Below, piece after piece: positions 33,821 through 42,367 of a DNA stretch of 46,448 nucleotides. How positions within the stretch are numbered: position 1 is the first letter of the stretch; each line of letters begins with the position of its first letter. A program made the translations under genes and the position numbers. The DNA lies in the NCBI GenBank assembly GCA_902635895.1, contig CACPPV010000009.1, forward strand, positions 1 through 46,448, written 5' to 3'. The notes below the pieces were generated by a model, which saw only the letters and a program-made list of their open reading frames with translations, ran no database searches and was not told the origin of the DNA. Source of the stretch: an uncultured Bacteroidota bacterium. GTDB lineage: Bacteria > Bacteroidota > Bacteroidia > Flavobacteriales > Flavobacteriaceae.

Positions 33821-33865
33821 GTAAATTGTTTAAAAAGAATCTTTTTTTTAAACTGATCAAAAAAA

Positions 33866-34999
33866 ATGCCATACATGAGAAACATATTTTTAACTTTAAT
33901 TATAATATTTAGTTCTTTTAATCTTCATTCTCAAGACAGAAGAGTAATAACAACTGCTGTTCCATTTTTAATGATTTCTGCAGATGCTAGAGCGTCTGGA
34001 CTCGGTGAACAGGGAGTTGCAACTACACCCGATGCTTTTTCACAACATTGGAATCCAGCCAAATATGTTTTTATTGAAAATAAATCTGGAGTTGGGGTGA
34101 GTTACACACCTTATTTAAGTAAACTTGTCAGTGATGTTTTCTTGGCTAATTTAAATTACTATAATGTTATTAACGATAGAAGTTCTTGGTCTACAAGTTT
34201 TAAATATTTTAGTTTGGGAGATATTGACATATTACAAAGTCCTCAAGATGTTCCATATTTAGAAAATCCAAACGAATTTACTTTAGACGTATCTTACATT
34301 CTTAAACTTAATGATAATTTTTCAATGGGTGTAACAGGAAGATTTTTGATGTCTGATGTTAAACTACAAAGTGTAGATTCAGATTCAAGTTCTGCTAGCT
34401 CATTTGCCGTTGATATTTCTGGATTTTTTCAGTCGGATGAAAGAGCCTATGAAAATTTTAATGGAATTTGGAGAGCAGGGTTTAATATTTCTAATATGGG
34501 ACCCAAAATGAAGTACGAAGAATTAGGTAAAAATAATTTTATACCAACTAATTTAAAAATTGGATCTGCCTTTGATTTTATTTTTGATTCTTCCAATAAA
34601 CTTTCTTTGAATTTAGAACTAAACAAATTGTTAGTACCTAGCCCAAGTATTCCTGTATATAATTCAAATGATCAAATTATTGGATACAACCAAGAAGATA
34701 TTAGTTTTCTCTCAGGACTATTTAAATCTTTTGGAGATGCTCCAGATGGATTTAGTGAAGAGATCAAAGAGATTACTCTGGCTTTAGGTTTAGAGTATTT
34801 ATATAATGATTCTTTTGCATTGAGAGTTGGATATTTTGGAGAAAATGAAGACAAAGGAGCTAGAAAATATATAACTTTTGGCACCGGATTTAGATTAGAT
34901 GATATTAATATTGACCTTTCATATCTGTTATCAACATCGAACATAATAAGTCCTCTCGAAAATACATTAAGGTTTTCTTTTACCTACAATTTTAATTAG
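33866..34999 (+). CDS. porV: Type IX secretion outer-membrane protein PorV (LptO)
   Basis: A 377-residue outer-membrane beta-barrel protein of the PorV/FadL-like fold. A signal peptide (MRNIFLTLIIIFSSFNLHSQ) is followed by the conserved TAVPFLMISADARASGLGEQ and TTPDAFSQHWNPAKY, the hallmark of PorV. Repeated amphipathic strands continue to the final aromatic ending FSFTYNFN. PorV collects cargo from SprA and hands it to the PorU sortase. Two ATGs (33866, 33875) are possible; the second gives the more standard signal. The porU gene, which I expect between gldJ and porV, is not present here: only 78 bases separate the two starts. cdd, which I recall as following porV in related genomes, is also absent. 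Confidence 0.94.
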   Translation: MPYMRNIFLTLIIIFSSFNLHSQDRRVITTAVPFLMISADARASGLGEQGVATTPDAFSQHWNPAKYVFIENKSGVGVSYTPYLSKLVSDVFLANLNYYNVINDRSSWSTSFKYFSLGDIDILQSPQDVPYLENPNEFTLDVSYILKLNDNFSMGVTGRFLMSDVKLQSVDSDSSSASSFAVDISGFFQSDERAYENFNGIWRAGFNISNMGPKMKYEELGKNNFIPTNLKIGSAFDFIFDSSNKLSLNLELNKLLVPSPSIPVYNSNDQIIGYNQEDISFLSGLFKSFGDAPDGFSEEIKEITLALGLEYLYNDSFALRVGYFGENEDKGARKYITFGTGFRLDDINIDLSYLLSTSNIISPLENTLRFSFTYNFN

Positions 35000-35043
35000 T
35001 ATATAATTATTGATTTATTTTTTAATGTATTGATAAGATATAT

Positions 35044-35051
35044 TAAATTTG
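35044..35051 (+). promoter_or_regulatory. Putative -7 promoter element TAAATTTG for the pdhA transcript
   Basis: An exact TAnnTTTG match lies 53 bases before the pdhA ATG within the 105-base porV-pdhA gap. It is followed by GCC, and the same element, TAAATTTGC, occurs before nqrA. A leader of about 47 bases is implied. No TTG lies at the standard -33 distance. Confidence 0.5.
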
Positions 35052-35104
35052 CCAAAAATAAATGCAGTAATTTAAATGCTGTTTTTATTACACTAATTCA
35101 TTAA

Positions 35105-36106
35105 ATGAAAGAAATAACCAAAGAAACTTATTTGAAATGGTATGAGGACATGCTATTTTGGAGAAAGTTTGAAGACAAACTTGCTGCAGTTTATATTCAA
35201 CAAAAAGTAAGAGGATTTTTACATTTATATAATGGACAAGAAGCAGTTTTAGCAGGAGCACTACATGTTATTGATCATTCAAAAGATAGAATGATTACAG
35301 CTTATAGAAACCATGTTATGCCTATTGGAATGGGAGTTGATCCCAAAAGAGTAATGGCAGAACTGTATGGTAAATCTACCGGTACTTCTATGGGACTAGG
35401 CGGATCTATGCATATTTTTTCAAAAGAACACAGATTTCATGGAGGACATGGAATTGTTGGAGGTCAAATTCCTCTTGGAGCAGGTATGGCTTTTGGGGAT
35501 AAGTATTTTAATACTGGTGCAGTAACTTTATGTTATATGGGTGATGGAGCTGTTAGACAAGGTTCTTTACATGAAACCTTAAATTTAGCCATGCTGTGGA
35601 AATTACCTGTAGTTTTTATTGTTGAAAATAATGGATACGCCATGGGTACCTCAGTTGAAAGGACAGCTAACCATACTGATATTTGGAAATTAGGTCTCGG
35701 CTATGAAATGCCTTGCGGGCCTGTTGATGGAATGAATCCTGTTAAAGTAGCAGAAGCTCTACACGAAGCTATTTCAAGAGCAAGATCTGGTGAAGGACCA
35801 AGCTTTTTGGAAATGAAGACTTACAGATATCGTGGACACTCTATGTCTGACGCCCAGAAATACAGAACAAAAGATGAAGTTAATGAATACAGAAAAATCG
35901 ATCCAATAACTCAGGTTAAGAAAGTGATTTTAGAAAATGAATTTGCTTCTGAACAAGAAATAGGAATCATTGATTCTAAAGTTAAACAAATGGTCAGTGA
36001 ATGTGAAAAATTTGCTGAGGAATCTCCATATCCTGAAAAATCTGTAATGTACGATGCGGTTTATGAACAGGAGAATTATGATTTTATACCACATAAATTG
36101 AATTAA
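35105..36106 (+). CDS. pdhA: Pyruvate dehydrogenase E1 component, alpha subunit
   Basis: The alpha chain of heterotetrameric E1, which decarboxylates pyruvate using thiamine diphosphate. The 333 residues start MKEITKETYLKWYEDMLFWR. The ThDP motif is seen as YMGDGAVRQGSLHETLNLAM then WKLPVVFIVENN (GDG...NN). The substrate/active-site region LYGKSTGTSMGLGGSMHIF and the phosphoserine-loop analogue YRYRGHSMSDAQKYR are also present. The beta chain (pdhB) is not adjacent; I recall it lying elsewhere in many Bacteroidota. pdhC begins immediately at the next base after the stop. Confidence 0.95.
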   Translation: MKEITKETYLKWYEDMLFWRKFEDKLAAVYIQQKVRGFLHLYNGQEAVLAGALHVIDHSKDRMITAYRNHVMPIGMGVDPKRVMAELYGKSTGTSMGLGGSMHIFSKEHRFHGGHGIVGGQIPLGAGMAFGDKYFNTGAVTLCYMGDGAVRQGSLHETLNLAMLWKLPVVFIVENNGYAMGTSVERTANHTDIWKLGLGYEMPCGPVDGMNPVKVAEALHEAISRARSGEGPSFLEMKTYRYRGHSMSDAQKYRTKDEVNEYRKIDPITQVKKVILENEFASEQEIGIIDSKVKQMVSECEKFAEESPYPEKSVMYDAVYEQENYDFIPHKLN

Positions 36107-37732
36107 ATGGCAGAAATAATAAACATGCCAAGATTAAGCGATACCATGGAAGAGGGTGTTGTTGCAAAATGGCTAGTGAATATCGGAGATAAAGTAAGCG
36201 AAGGAGATATTTTAGCAGAAATTGAGACTGATAAGGCTACTATGGAGTTTGAATCTTTTCATGAAGGTACATTATTACACATTGGAATAAAAGAAGGTGA
36301 AACTGCTGCTGTTGATACTTTATTAGCTATAATAGGAGAGGAAGGAGAGGATGTTACTGAACTGTTGTCACCATCCAAAGGTCCAGTTCAACTTGATTTA
36401 GTGGATCAAATAAATGAGACGGTTGCACCTGAAAAAGAAGAAGTTCAAGAAGATTCTGAGTTGGAAGCTGAAAACAATTCTTTTCAAATTGTTACAATGC
36501 CAAGGCTTAGTGACACTATGGAAGAAGGTACAGTTTCTACATGGCTAGTAAATGTTGGTGATAAAGTTAGTGAGGGAGATATTTTAGCTGAAATTGAGAC
36601 TGATAAAGCTACCATGGAATTTGAATCCTTTCACGAAGGTGTTTTATTATACGTTGGCATAAAAGAGGGAGAAACAGCAAAAGTTGATAGTCTATTGGCT
36701 ATTATTGGAGATCCAAACTCAAATTATCAAACAGCTATTGATAATTTTGGTGCTAAAGATGATAGCAAAGAAAATCCTGCTGTGATTTCAACAGAGAATG
36801 TTGTTGAAGAAAACATTCCCGAAGAATTTGAACCTGAAAAAACTTCTGAAACTAATTCGAAAGAAAGAATTTTTGTTTCTCCATTAGCAAAAAAGATTGC
36901 ACTAGAAAAAAATATTGATTTAAAAGATATAATAGGATCAGGAGATAATGGAAGAATTATCAAAGAAGATGTAGAAAACTATTCACCCAAAGAAGTTTCT
37001 TCTAAAGTGGAATCTTCAACTGTTTTATCTTCAATAACTACATCACTTTCTGAGAATTATGATGATGTTGATAACTCTCAAATGCGAAAAGCTATTGCCA
37101 GAAGATTAACAGAATCTAAATTTACTGCTCCTCATTACTATTTAAGTGTTGAATTTGAAATGGATAATGCTATTGCTTTTAGAAAACAATACAATTCAAT
37201 TCCTGAAACTAAAATTTCATTTAATGATATTATTGTAAAAGCTTGTGCTATAGCGTTAAAACAACATCCTAAGGTAAATTCTCAATGGTTTGATGATAAA
37301 ATGAGACTAAATCATCATGTTCATATTGGGGTTGCTGTTGGTGTTCCAGATGGATTAGTTGTTCCTGTTATCAAATTTGCAGATTCTAAAACTATTCCTG
37401 AAATAGGAAGTCTTGTTAAAGATTATGCAGGAAAAGCCAGAGAAAAAAAATTGACACCTGATGAAATGCAAGGCAGTACTTTTACAATTTCTAATTTGGG
37501 TATGTTTGGTATTCAAGAGTTTACCTCAATTATAAATCAACCAAATTCTGCAATTTTATCAGTAGGAAGTATAATAAAAAAACCAATTGTCAAAGAAGAT
37601 AAAGTTGTAGTTGGTCACACAATGAAGTTAACTTTAGCTTGTGATCACAGAACGGTTGATGGAGTAACAGGTTCATTGTTTTTAGAAACTCTTAAAGGAT
37701 ATGTTGAAAATCCTGTTACTATGCTAGTATAA
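36107..37732 (+). CDS. pdhC: Pyruvate dehydrogenase E2, dihydrolipoyllysine acetyltransferase with two lipoyl domains
   Basis: The 541-residue E2 core protein moves the acetyl group to CoA. Domain order: lipoyl domain 1 (about 3-78, lipoyl-lysine K43 in ETDKATMEFES), an acidic linker, lipoyl domain 2 (about 127-202, K167), a Glu/Ser-rich linker, the E3/E1-binding domain (about 254-291, FVSPLAKKIALEKNIDLKDI) and the catalytic domain with H514 and D518 in CDHRTVDGVTG. The two lipoyl domains are almost the same protein sequence but differ at many third codon positions. It starts at the base after the pdhA stop. The SDR gene follows 9 bases downstream. Confidence 0.96.
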   Translation: MAEIINMPRLSDTMEEGVVAKWLVNIGDKVSEGDILAEIETDKATMEFESFHEGTLLHIGIKEGETAAVDTLLAIIGEEGEDVTELLSPSKGPVQLDLVDQINETVAPEKEEVQEDSELEAENNSFQIVTMPRLSDTMEEGTVSTWLVNVGDKVSEGDILAEIETDKATMEFESFHEGVLLYVGIKEGETAKVDSLLAIIGDPNSNYQTAIDNFGAKDDSKENPAVISTENVVEENIPEEFEPEKTSETNSKERIFVSPLAKKIALEKNIDLKDIIGSGDNGRIIKEDVENYSPKEVSSKVESSTVLSSITTSLSENYDDVDNSQMRKAIARRLTESKFTAPHYYLSVEFEMDNAIAFRKQYNSIPETKISFNDIIVKACAIALKQHPKVNSQWFDDKMRLNHHVHIGVAVGVPDGLVVPVIKFADSKTIPEIGSLVKDYAGKAREKKLTPDEMQGSTFTISNLGMFGIQEFTSIINQPNSAILSVGSIIKKPIVKEDKVVVGHTMKLTLACDHRTVDGVTGSLFLETLKGYVENPVTMLV

Positions 37733-37741
37733 AATTACTTT

Positions 37742-38416
37742 ATGAAAAATATTGTTATCACGGGTGCAAGTAGAGGAATTGGTTTCGAACTTGTCAAAAT
37801 TTTTAGTAATAACAATTACAACATCATAGCTCTTTCAAGAAATATTTCTCCTACATCTGGAATTAAAAATGTTGAGTCGTTTAGTACTGATTTATCTTCC
37901 CCAAATTCAATAAAAAAATCAATTGATTTTATTAATTCAAAATTTAAATCTGTCGACATTTTAATTAATAACGCAGGGAAGCTTCTAAATAAGCCATTTT
38001 CAGAAACGACATTTAATGATTTTAAAGAAGTTTATTCAGTAAATCTTTTTGGATTAGCAGAATTGATTAGACTACTCCTTCCAAAATTGAGTTCAAGCTC
38101 TCACGTTGTCAATATTAGTAGTATTGGTGGTTTAGCTAATACAAGCAAATTCCCTGGATTGTCTGCATATTCAAGTAGTAAAGGGGCTTTAAATATTTTA
38201 AATGAAATGCTTGCTGAGGAGTATAAGGAAACCTCAATTAAATTTAACACTTTAGCTTTAGGTGCCGTTCAAACAGAAATGCTTGAAGAGGCTTTCCCTG
38301 GATATAATGCACCAATATCATCTAATGAAGTTTCAAAATTTATTTTTGATTTTGCAATAAATGGTTCTAGTTTTTTTAATGGAAAAACTATTCCAGTTTC
38401 CGGTTCAAATCCATAA
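37742..38416 (+). CDS. Short-chain dehydrogenase/reductase
   Basis: A 224-residue SDR oxidoreductase. The cofactor loop TGASRGIG sits at residues 7-14 and NNAG at 76-79. The catalytic set comprises a Ser in NISSIGG (126-127), Y143 and K147 in SAYSSSKGAL. The tail lacks the usual C-terminal substrate-loop length, which is normal for compact SDRs. The substrate is unknown; fatty-acid or sugar reduction are options. It lies 9 bases after pdhC and 3 bases before the SprT-like gene, so it probably shares the pdh transcript. Confidence 0.88.
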   Translation: MKNIVITGASRGIGFELVKIFSNNNYNIIALSRNISPTSGIKNVESFSTDLSSPNSIKKSIDFINSKFKSVDILINNAGKLLNKPFSETTFNDFKEVYSVNLFGLAELIRLLLPKLSSSSHVVNISSIGGLANTSKFPGLSAYSSSKGALNILNEMLAEEYKETSIKFNTLALGAVQTEMLEEAFPGYNAPISSNEVSKFIFDFAINGSSFFNGKTIPVSGSNP

Positions 38417-38419
38417 AAT

Positions 38420-39013
38420 GTGTTGTTAGTTTATGATTATATTCCAGAGAATTCTCATCAATTAATTTCAGATCTTATTGATAAAGAAAATCTAATTGTA
38501 AAAATTGTAAATACTAGAAAAACAAAACATGGTGATTTCAGAAAACAAAAAAACGGAAAATTTCAAATCACTATAAACAAAATTGATAATAAGTATAGAT
38601 TTTTAATAACTCTTATTCACGAGCTTGCACATTTTAAGGTTAGCAGTGAGTTCAAGTATCCAACAAGTCCCCATGGTATAGAGTGGAAAAATACTTACAA
38701 AAAAATGATGATCCCTTTTTTGAATAGTACTATTTTTCCAGAGAAAATACTGAGACCATTAGCAAAACATATGATCAATCCTCCAGCCACCACTGATTCG
38801 GATATTGACCTTGTTTTAGGGTTGCACCATTTTGATTTAAATAATGACAATAAAAAATTTCTTTTTCAAATAAAAGATAATTCTAAGTTTGAGTTCAATG
38901 ATAAAAGAATTTTCATTAAAATATGTAAAAGAAGAAAAAGATATATTTGTAAGGAATTAAAAACTGGTAAAAGATATTTATTCTCGCCAGTTACCAGAAT
39001 ATTAGAAAAATGA
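38420..39013 (+). CDS. SprT-like zinc metalloprotease-fold protein
   Basis: A 197-residue SprT-like protein. The zinc motif is LITLIHELAHFKV (H67, E68, H71), and a third ligand is likely H85 in TSPHGIEWK. The opening LVYDYIPENSHQLISDLI and the C-terminal ICKRRKRYICKELKTGKRYL fit flavobacterial members, where the C-terminal zinc ribbon is reduced: only two cysteines remain. The start is GTG at 38420; the ATG at 38418 is out of frame and stops at once. It overlaps the nucleotidyltransferase gene by 4 bases (ATGA). Cellular role uncertain; SPRTN-like proteins act on DNA-protein crosslinks in eukaryotes. Confidence 0.85.
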   Translation: MLLVYDYIPENSHQLISDLIDKENLIVKIVNTRKTKHGDFRKQKNGKFQITINKIDNKYRFLITLIHELAHFKVSSEFKYPTSPHGIEWKNTYKKMMIPFLNSTIFPEKILRPLAKHMINPPATTDSDIDLVLGLHHFDLNNDNKKFLFQIKDNSKFEFNDKRIFIKICKRRKRYICKELKTGKRYLFSPVTRILEK

Positions 39014-39414
39014 AAATTGTAGCTGTCAGTGGATATTTTGATCCAATTCACGTTGGTCATTTAGAATATTTACGTTTATCAAAAAAATTGGGAGACAAAT
39101 TAGTTGTCATAGTAAATAATAATCATCAATGTGTTTTAAAAAAAGGTAAGCCTTTTATGGATGAAAAAGATAGGGTTGAAATTGTTCGTTCTCTAGATAT
39201 GGTTGATGAGGTTTTTTTGTCAATTGATGATGATAAATCTGTTTGTAAATCTTTAGAAAAAATTAAACCCCATATTTTTGCAAATGGTGGAGACAGATCA
39301 ACTGGTGAAGTGCCAGAATTAACGGTTTGTAAAAAATATAATATTCAAATGACAGACGGTCTAGGGGACAAAATTAGAAGTTCATCAGATTTAACTGGTT
39401 TAACTCAAATTTAA
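39010..39414 (+). CDS. Cytidylyltransferase-like nucleotidyltransferase
   Basis: A 134-residue HxGH nucleotidyltransferase of the cytidylyltransferase-like family. The nucleotide motif is GYFDPIHVGHLEYL (H14, H17), followed by LVVIVNNNHQCVLKKGKPFM and DEKDRVEIV, which match family segments. The C-terminal ISTS-like motif is degenerate (KIRSSSDL). Comparable proteins are glycerol-3-phosphate cytidylyltransferase or ADP-heptose synthase; neither partner is present, so the substrate is unknown. It overlaps the SprT-like gene by 4 bases and ends 3 bases before the DUF389 start. Confidence 0.88.
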   Translation: MKIVAVSGYFDPIHVGHLEYLRLSKKLGDKLVVIVNNNHQCVLKKGKPFMDEKDRVEIVRSLDMVDEVFLSIDDDKSVCKSLEKIKPHIFANGGDRSTGEVPELTVCKKYNIQMTDGLGDKIRSSSDLTGLTQI

Positions 39415-39417
39415 AAA

Positions 39418-40878
39418 GTGGAAAATAAATTTAATTTTTCAGATGAAGAAAATTTAGACAAATCTGTAAGTAGGAATGCCAAAGGTTTATTTCAGTCTTT
39501 ATTTTCTTTTTTCAAAGAAGTTCTTGACATTAGAAAAGAAGCAGATAGAGACCACACAATAAATTCAATAAAAGCAGACATATCCATTAAAGGTCCAAAT
39601 GCTTGGATTCTTATTTGTTCGATTTTAGTTGCATCTGTCGGTTTAAATGCTAACTCTATTCCAGTAGTAATTGGAGCTATGCTTATCTCTCCTTTAATGG
39701 GGCCTATTTTAGGTTTTGGCTTGTCAATAGCTATTAATGACTTAGAAACTCTTAAAAAATCTATTATCAATTTTTCAGTGATGGTAGTTTTAAGTGTTTT
39801 TACTGCATACTTATTTTTTTCTTTTTTTCCTCTTAGAGAAGAATCTTCAGAGTTGTTGTCAAGGACAGAACCTGATATCAGAGATGTATTAATTGCTTTT
39901 TTTGGAGGATTGTCTTTAATTATTGCCAAAACAAAAAAAGGTACTATATCCCCAGTTATATTTGGTGTGGCTATAGCTACAGCTTTAATGCCTCCTTTAT
40001 GTACAGTAGGTTTTGGTTTGGCTGTTGGTAATGCTTCGTTCTCTGTTGGAGCAATGTATTTATTTATGATTAATTCATTATACATTGTACTAGCTACATA
40101 TATAACTGTAAAGTTTCTTAGATTTCCTTTAATCAATTATGTTAATTCAACAAGAAGAAGATTGATTTCGAGAATAGTCACATCACTTTCAATTGTAATG
40201 TTAATTCCAGCATTTTTCACTTTCACTGATGTTTTGTTTGAAAGTAAGTTTAACAATTCTGTTGATGAGTTTTTTGAGCGTGAACTAGAGGGCTTAAAAA
40301 ATAAAGATTATTTGAAATTAAATTCTAAAGTAAATTATAATATTAATAACGATGGTTTTCTTTTCCCTTGGAGGGATAAAACATCCACTATTATATTCAA
40401 CAGTTATGGTTTAGAGCCACTTTCGAATGATATTATTTCTCTTTTAAAAAATAAAATCAAGAAATATCCCCATCTGTCTTTAACTACAATAAAATTTAAT
40501 CAACAAGAAACCCAAAATGATTTTAAAGAACAAAAAAGATTTTTAGTTGAGTTAAGAAAAAGAGACTCATTGGATTTAGAAATAAAATCTAAAGAATTGG
40601 TAGTTTTAAGAGAGAAACTAAAAAAGTTAGAAACAAAAGAGTTTAATAATAATCTATACAAAACTTTAGTTGAAGATATTAAATTTAATTATGAAGAAGT
40701 TTCTGAAATGAACTTTCATATTAATGATTATTCTAATGATGATCAAAAAATTATTTTTTATATAAAATGGAATGATGATAGTGATGAGAATATAAGAATA
40801 AATTCTCTGAAAAAAATTCGAGAATGGATTTCCTTAAAACTTGATTCTGATTTATTTGAAATTCAAAAAGTTGAGTAA
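39418..40878 (+). CDS. DUF389-family membrane protein (TIGR00341-type)
   Basis: A 486-residue membrane protein of unknown function, starting at GTG 39418. The N-terminal ~55 residues are soluble and charged. Six or so helices follow, holding family segments SVGLNANSIPVVIGAMLISP, LMGPILGFGLSIAI and GVAIATALMPPLCTVGFGLA, where a conserved Pro-rich helix ends. The last ~220 residues after the final helix are soluble with long Lys/Glu-rich helices. DUF389 function is not established. It is the last gene of the plus-strand run from pdhA and abuts the convergent ABC ATPase stop with no spare base. Confidence 0.9.
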   Translation: MENKFNFSDEENLDKSVSRNAKGLFQSLFSFFKEVLDIRKEADRDHTINSIKADISIKGPNAWILICSILVASVGLNANSIPVVIGAMLISPLMGPILGFGLSIAINDLETLKKSIINFSVMVVLSVFTAYLFFSFFPLREESSELLSRTEPDIRDVLIAFFGGLSLIIAKTKKGTISPVIFGVAIATALMPPLCTVGFGLAVGNASFSVGAMYLFMINSLYIVLATYITVKFLRFPLINYVNSTRRRLISRIVTSLSIVMLIPAFFTFTDVLFESKFNNSVDEFFERELEGLKNKDYLKLNSKVNYNINNDGFLFPWRDKTSTIIFNSYGLEPLSNDIISLLKNKIKKYPHLSLTTIKFNQQETQNDFKEQKRFLVELRKRDSLDLEIKSKELVVLREKLKKLETKEFNNNLYKTLVEDIKFNYEEVSEMNFHINDYSNDDQKIIFYIKWNDDSDENIRINSLKKIREWISLKLDSDLFEIQKVE

Positions 40879-41631
40879 TTACAAATGTTTTCTAACTTTT
40901 TTTAATAGTTCAGATGAGTAAACAAAGTTTGTAACGCTTTTATTGTCAGTTTTTAATATTTCTTTATTTGTTCCTTCCCAGTTTTTCTCTCCTGATACCA
41001 AAAAAATAATTTTCTCTCCAATTTCAATAACTGAGTTCATGTCGTGTGAATTTATTATTGTAGTAATGTTATACTCTTTTGTAATTTCCTGAATTAGTTG
41101 GTCAATTACAATTGCAGTTTTTGGATCTAATCCAGAATTTGGTTCATCACAAAAAAGATATTTTGGATTCATAACTATGGCTCTTGCTATTGCCACTCTT
41201 TTTTGCATTCCTCCTGATATTTCTGAAGGTAATTTGTCAACTGCTTTAGAAAGTTCGACTCTTTCTATCGCTTTTTTTGCTTTTTCAATAATTTCATCAT
41301 CACTTTGTTCAGTTAACATGTTTAATGGAAACATTACATTTTCAATTACTGACATAGAATCAAAAAGAGCACTTCCTTGAAATACCATTCCCATTTGTCT
41401 TCTAAGCAAGGTCCTATCACTCTCTTTCATGTTTTTGTTAGAAATTCCATCATAAATTATCTCACCCGAGTCAGGTTCATGTAATCCAAGTAAACATTTT
41501 AAAAGAACAGTTTTTCCTGAACCACTTTGTCCGATAATGAGATTAGTCTTTCCTTTTTCAAAAGTTGTAGAAACTCCCTTTATGATACTTGTTCCTTCAA
41601 ATGATTTTTCTATGTTTTTTATCTCTATCAT
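40879..41631 (-). CDS. mlaF: ABC transporter ATPase, MlaF-like
   Basis: The ATPase of an MlaE-type lipid transporter. The true start is ATG at 41631 (MIEIKNIEKSFEGTSIIKGV); an in-frame upstream ATG at 41691 would add 20 residues that lie inside the permease gene. All ABC motifs are present: Walker A GQSGSGKTVLL, the Q-loop MGMVFQGSALFDSM, signature SEISGGMQKRVAIA, Walker B YLFCDEPNSGLD and the H-loop NSHDMNSV. The 250 residues are normal for MlaF. The stop of mlaE and this start share one base (TGATG). No MCE-domain (mlaD) gene follows, so the complete transporter needs components encoded elsewhere. Confidence 0.93.
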   Translation of the reverse strand: MIEIKNIEKSFEGTSIIKGVSTTFEKGKTNLIIGQSGSGKTVLLKCLLGLHEPDSGEIIYDGISNKNMKESDRTLLRRQMGMVFQGSALFDSMSVIENVMFPLNMLTEQSDDEIIEKAKKAIERVELSKAVDKLPSEISGGMQKRVAIARAIVMNPKYLFCDEPNSGLDPKTAIVIDQLIQEITKEYNITTIINSHDMNSVIEIGEKIIFLVSGEKNWEGTNKEILKTDNKSVTNFVYSSELLKKVRKHL

Positions 41632-42365
41632 CAACTTAACAATAACTGAGTTATAATAAAATTTACAATAATTATTATTATTGAAGTCCATACAAAAGAT
41701 AATGTGCTGGCTTTACCAACTTCAAGAGCTCCACCCTTCATATAATAACCATGGTATGATGGAACAGTTGCTAATATAAAAGCAAATAAAATGGTTTTAA
41801 TATAAGCGTAACTAACATGAAAAGGTTCAAAATCCATTTGAATTCCAGAAATAAATGCTTCACCAGGAATTCCTGCAAATGACATGGCAATAAAGCCTCC
41901 AAAAATAGCAACAAACATGGCTACTGTAATGACAAAAGGATAAAAAAGAAGTGCTATAATTTTGGGAAAAACAAGATAATTTAGTGGGTTTATTCCCATA
42001 ACTTCTAAAGCATCAATTTGTTCAGTAACTCTCATAGTACCAATACTTGATGTTATGTAAGATCCTACTTTTCCAGCCATTATAATAGACATAAAAGTAG
42101 GGGCAAATTCCAGAATAACAGATTGTCTGGTTGCAAAGCCTATTAAAGATTTAGAAAGAAAAGGACTACTGAGATTCAAGGCAGTTTGAATAGCTACAAC
42201 ACCTCCAATAAAAAAAGAAAGAATTGAAATAATTGGAATTGATTCGATAATTAAATCATTTATTTCTTTAAATATCAGTTTTCTCTGAATTTTCCATTTA
42301 CTGGGTTTAAAAAAAGACATTTTAATCATAATAAAATATCTTCCAATATCACCAAGATAAAACAT
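41631..42365 (-). CDS. mlaE: ABC transporter permease, MlaE-like
   Basis: A 244-residue permease of the MlaE family, which passes lipids between the inner and outer membrane leaflets. It has an N-terminal amphipathic stretch, then helices with family segments SFFIGGVVAIQTALNL, FAPTFMSIIMAGKVGSYITS, TMRVTEQIDALEVMGINPL and the C-terminal-side VPSYHGYYMKGGALEVGKA. About five transmembrane helices are visible. The pairing with the ATPase (one-base overlap) is as in other Bacteroidota. It begins 2 bases after the FabH-like gene stop. Confidence 0.93.
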   Translation of the reverse strand: MFYLGDIGRYFIMIKMSFFKPSKWKIQRKLIFKEINDLIIESIPIISILSFFIGGVVAIQTALNLSSPFLSKSLIGFATRQSVILEFAPTFMSIIMAGKVGSYITSSIGTMRVTEQIDALEVMGINPLNYLVFPKIIALLFYPFVITVAMFVAIFGGFIAMSFAGIPGEAFISGIQMDFEPFHVSYAYIKTILFAFILATVPSYHGYYMKGGALEVGKASTLSFVWTSIIIIIVNFIITQLLLS

Positions 42366-42367
42366 AA

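Noticed and set aside
39492-40136. A 214-codon open frame on the minus strand inside the DUF389 gene
   Set aside because: It is antisense to a strongly recognisable membrane protein. Its translation shows only the biased composition expected of a shadow frame and no family motif.
41632-41691. A 20-residue N-terminal extension of the MlaF-like ATPase
   Set aside because: It lies inside mlaE in another frame and is of low complexity. The ATG at 41631 fits ABC ATPase starts and the TGATG junction.
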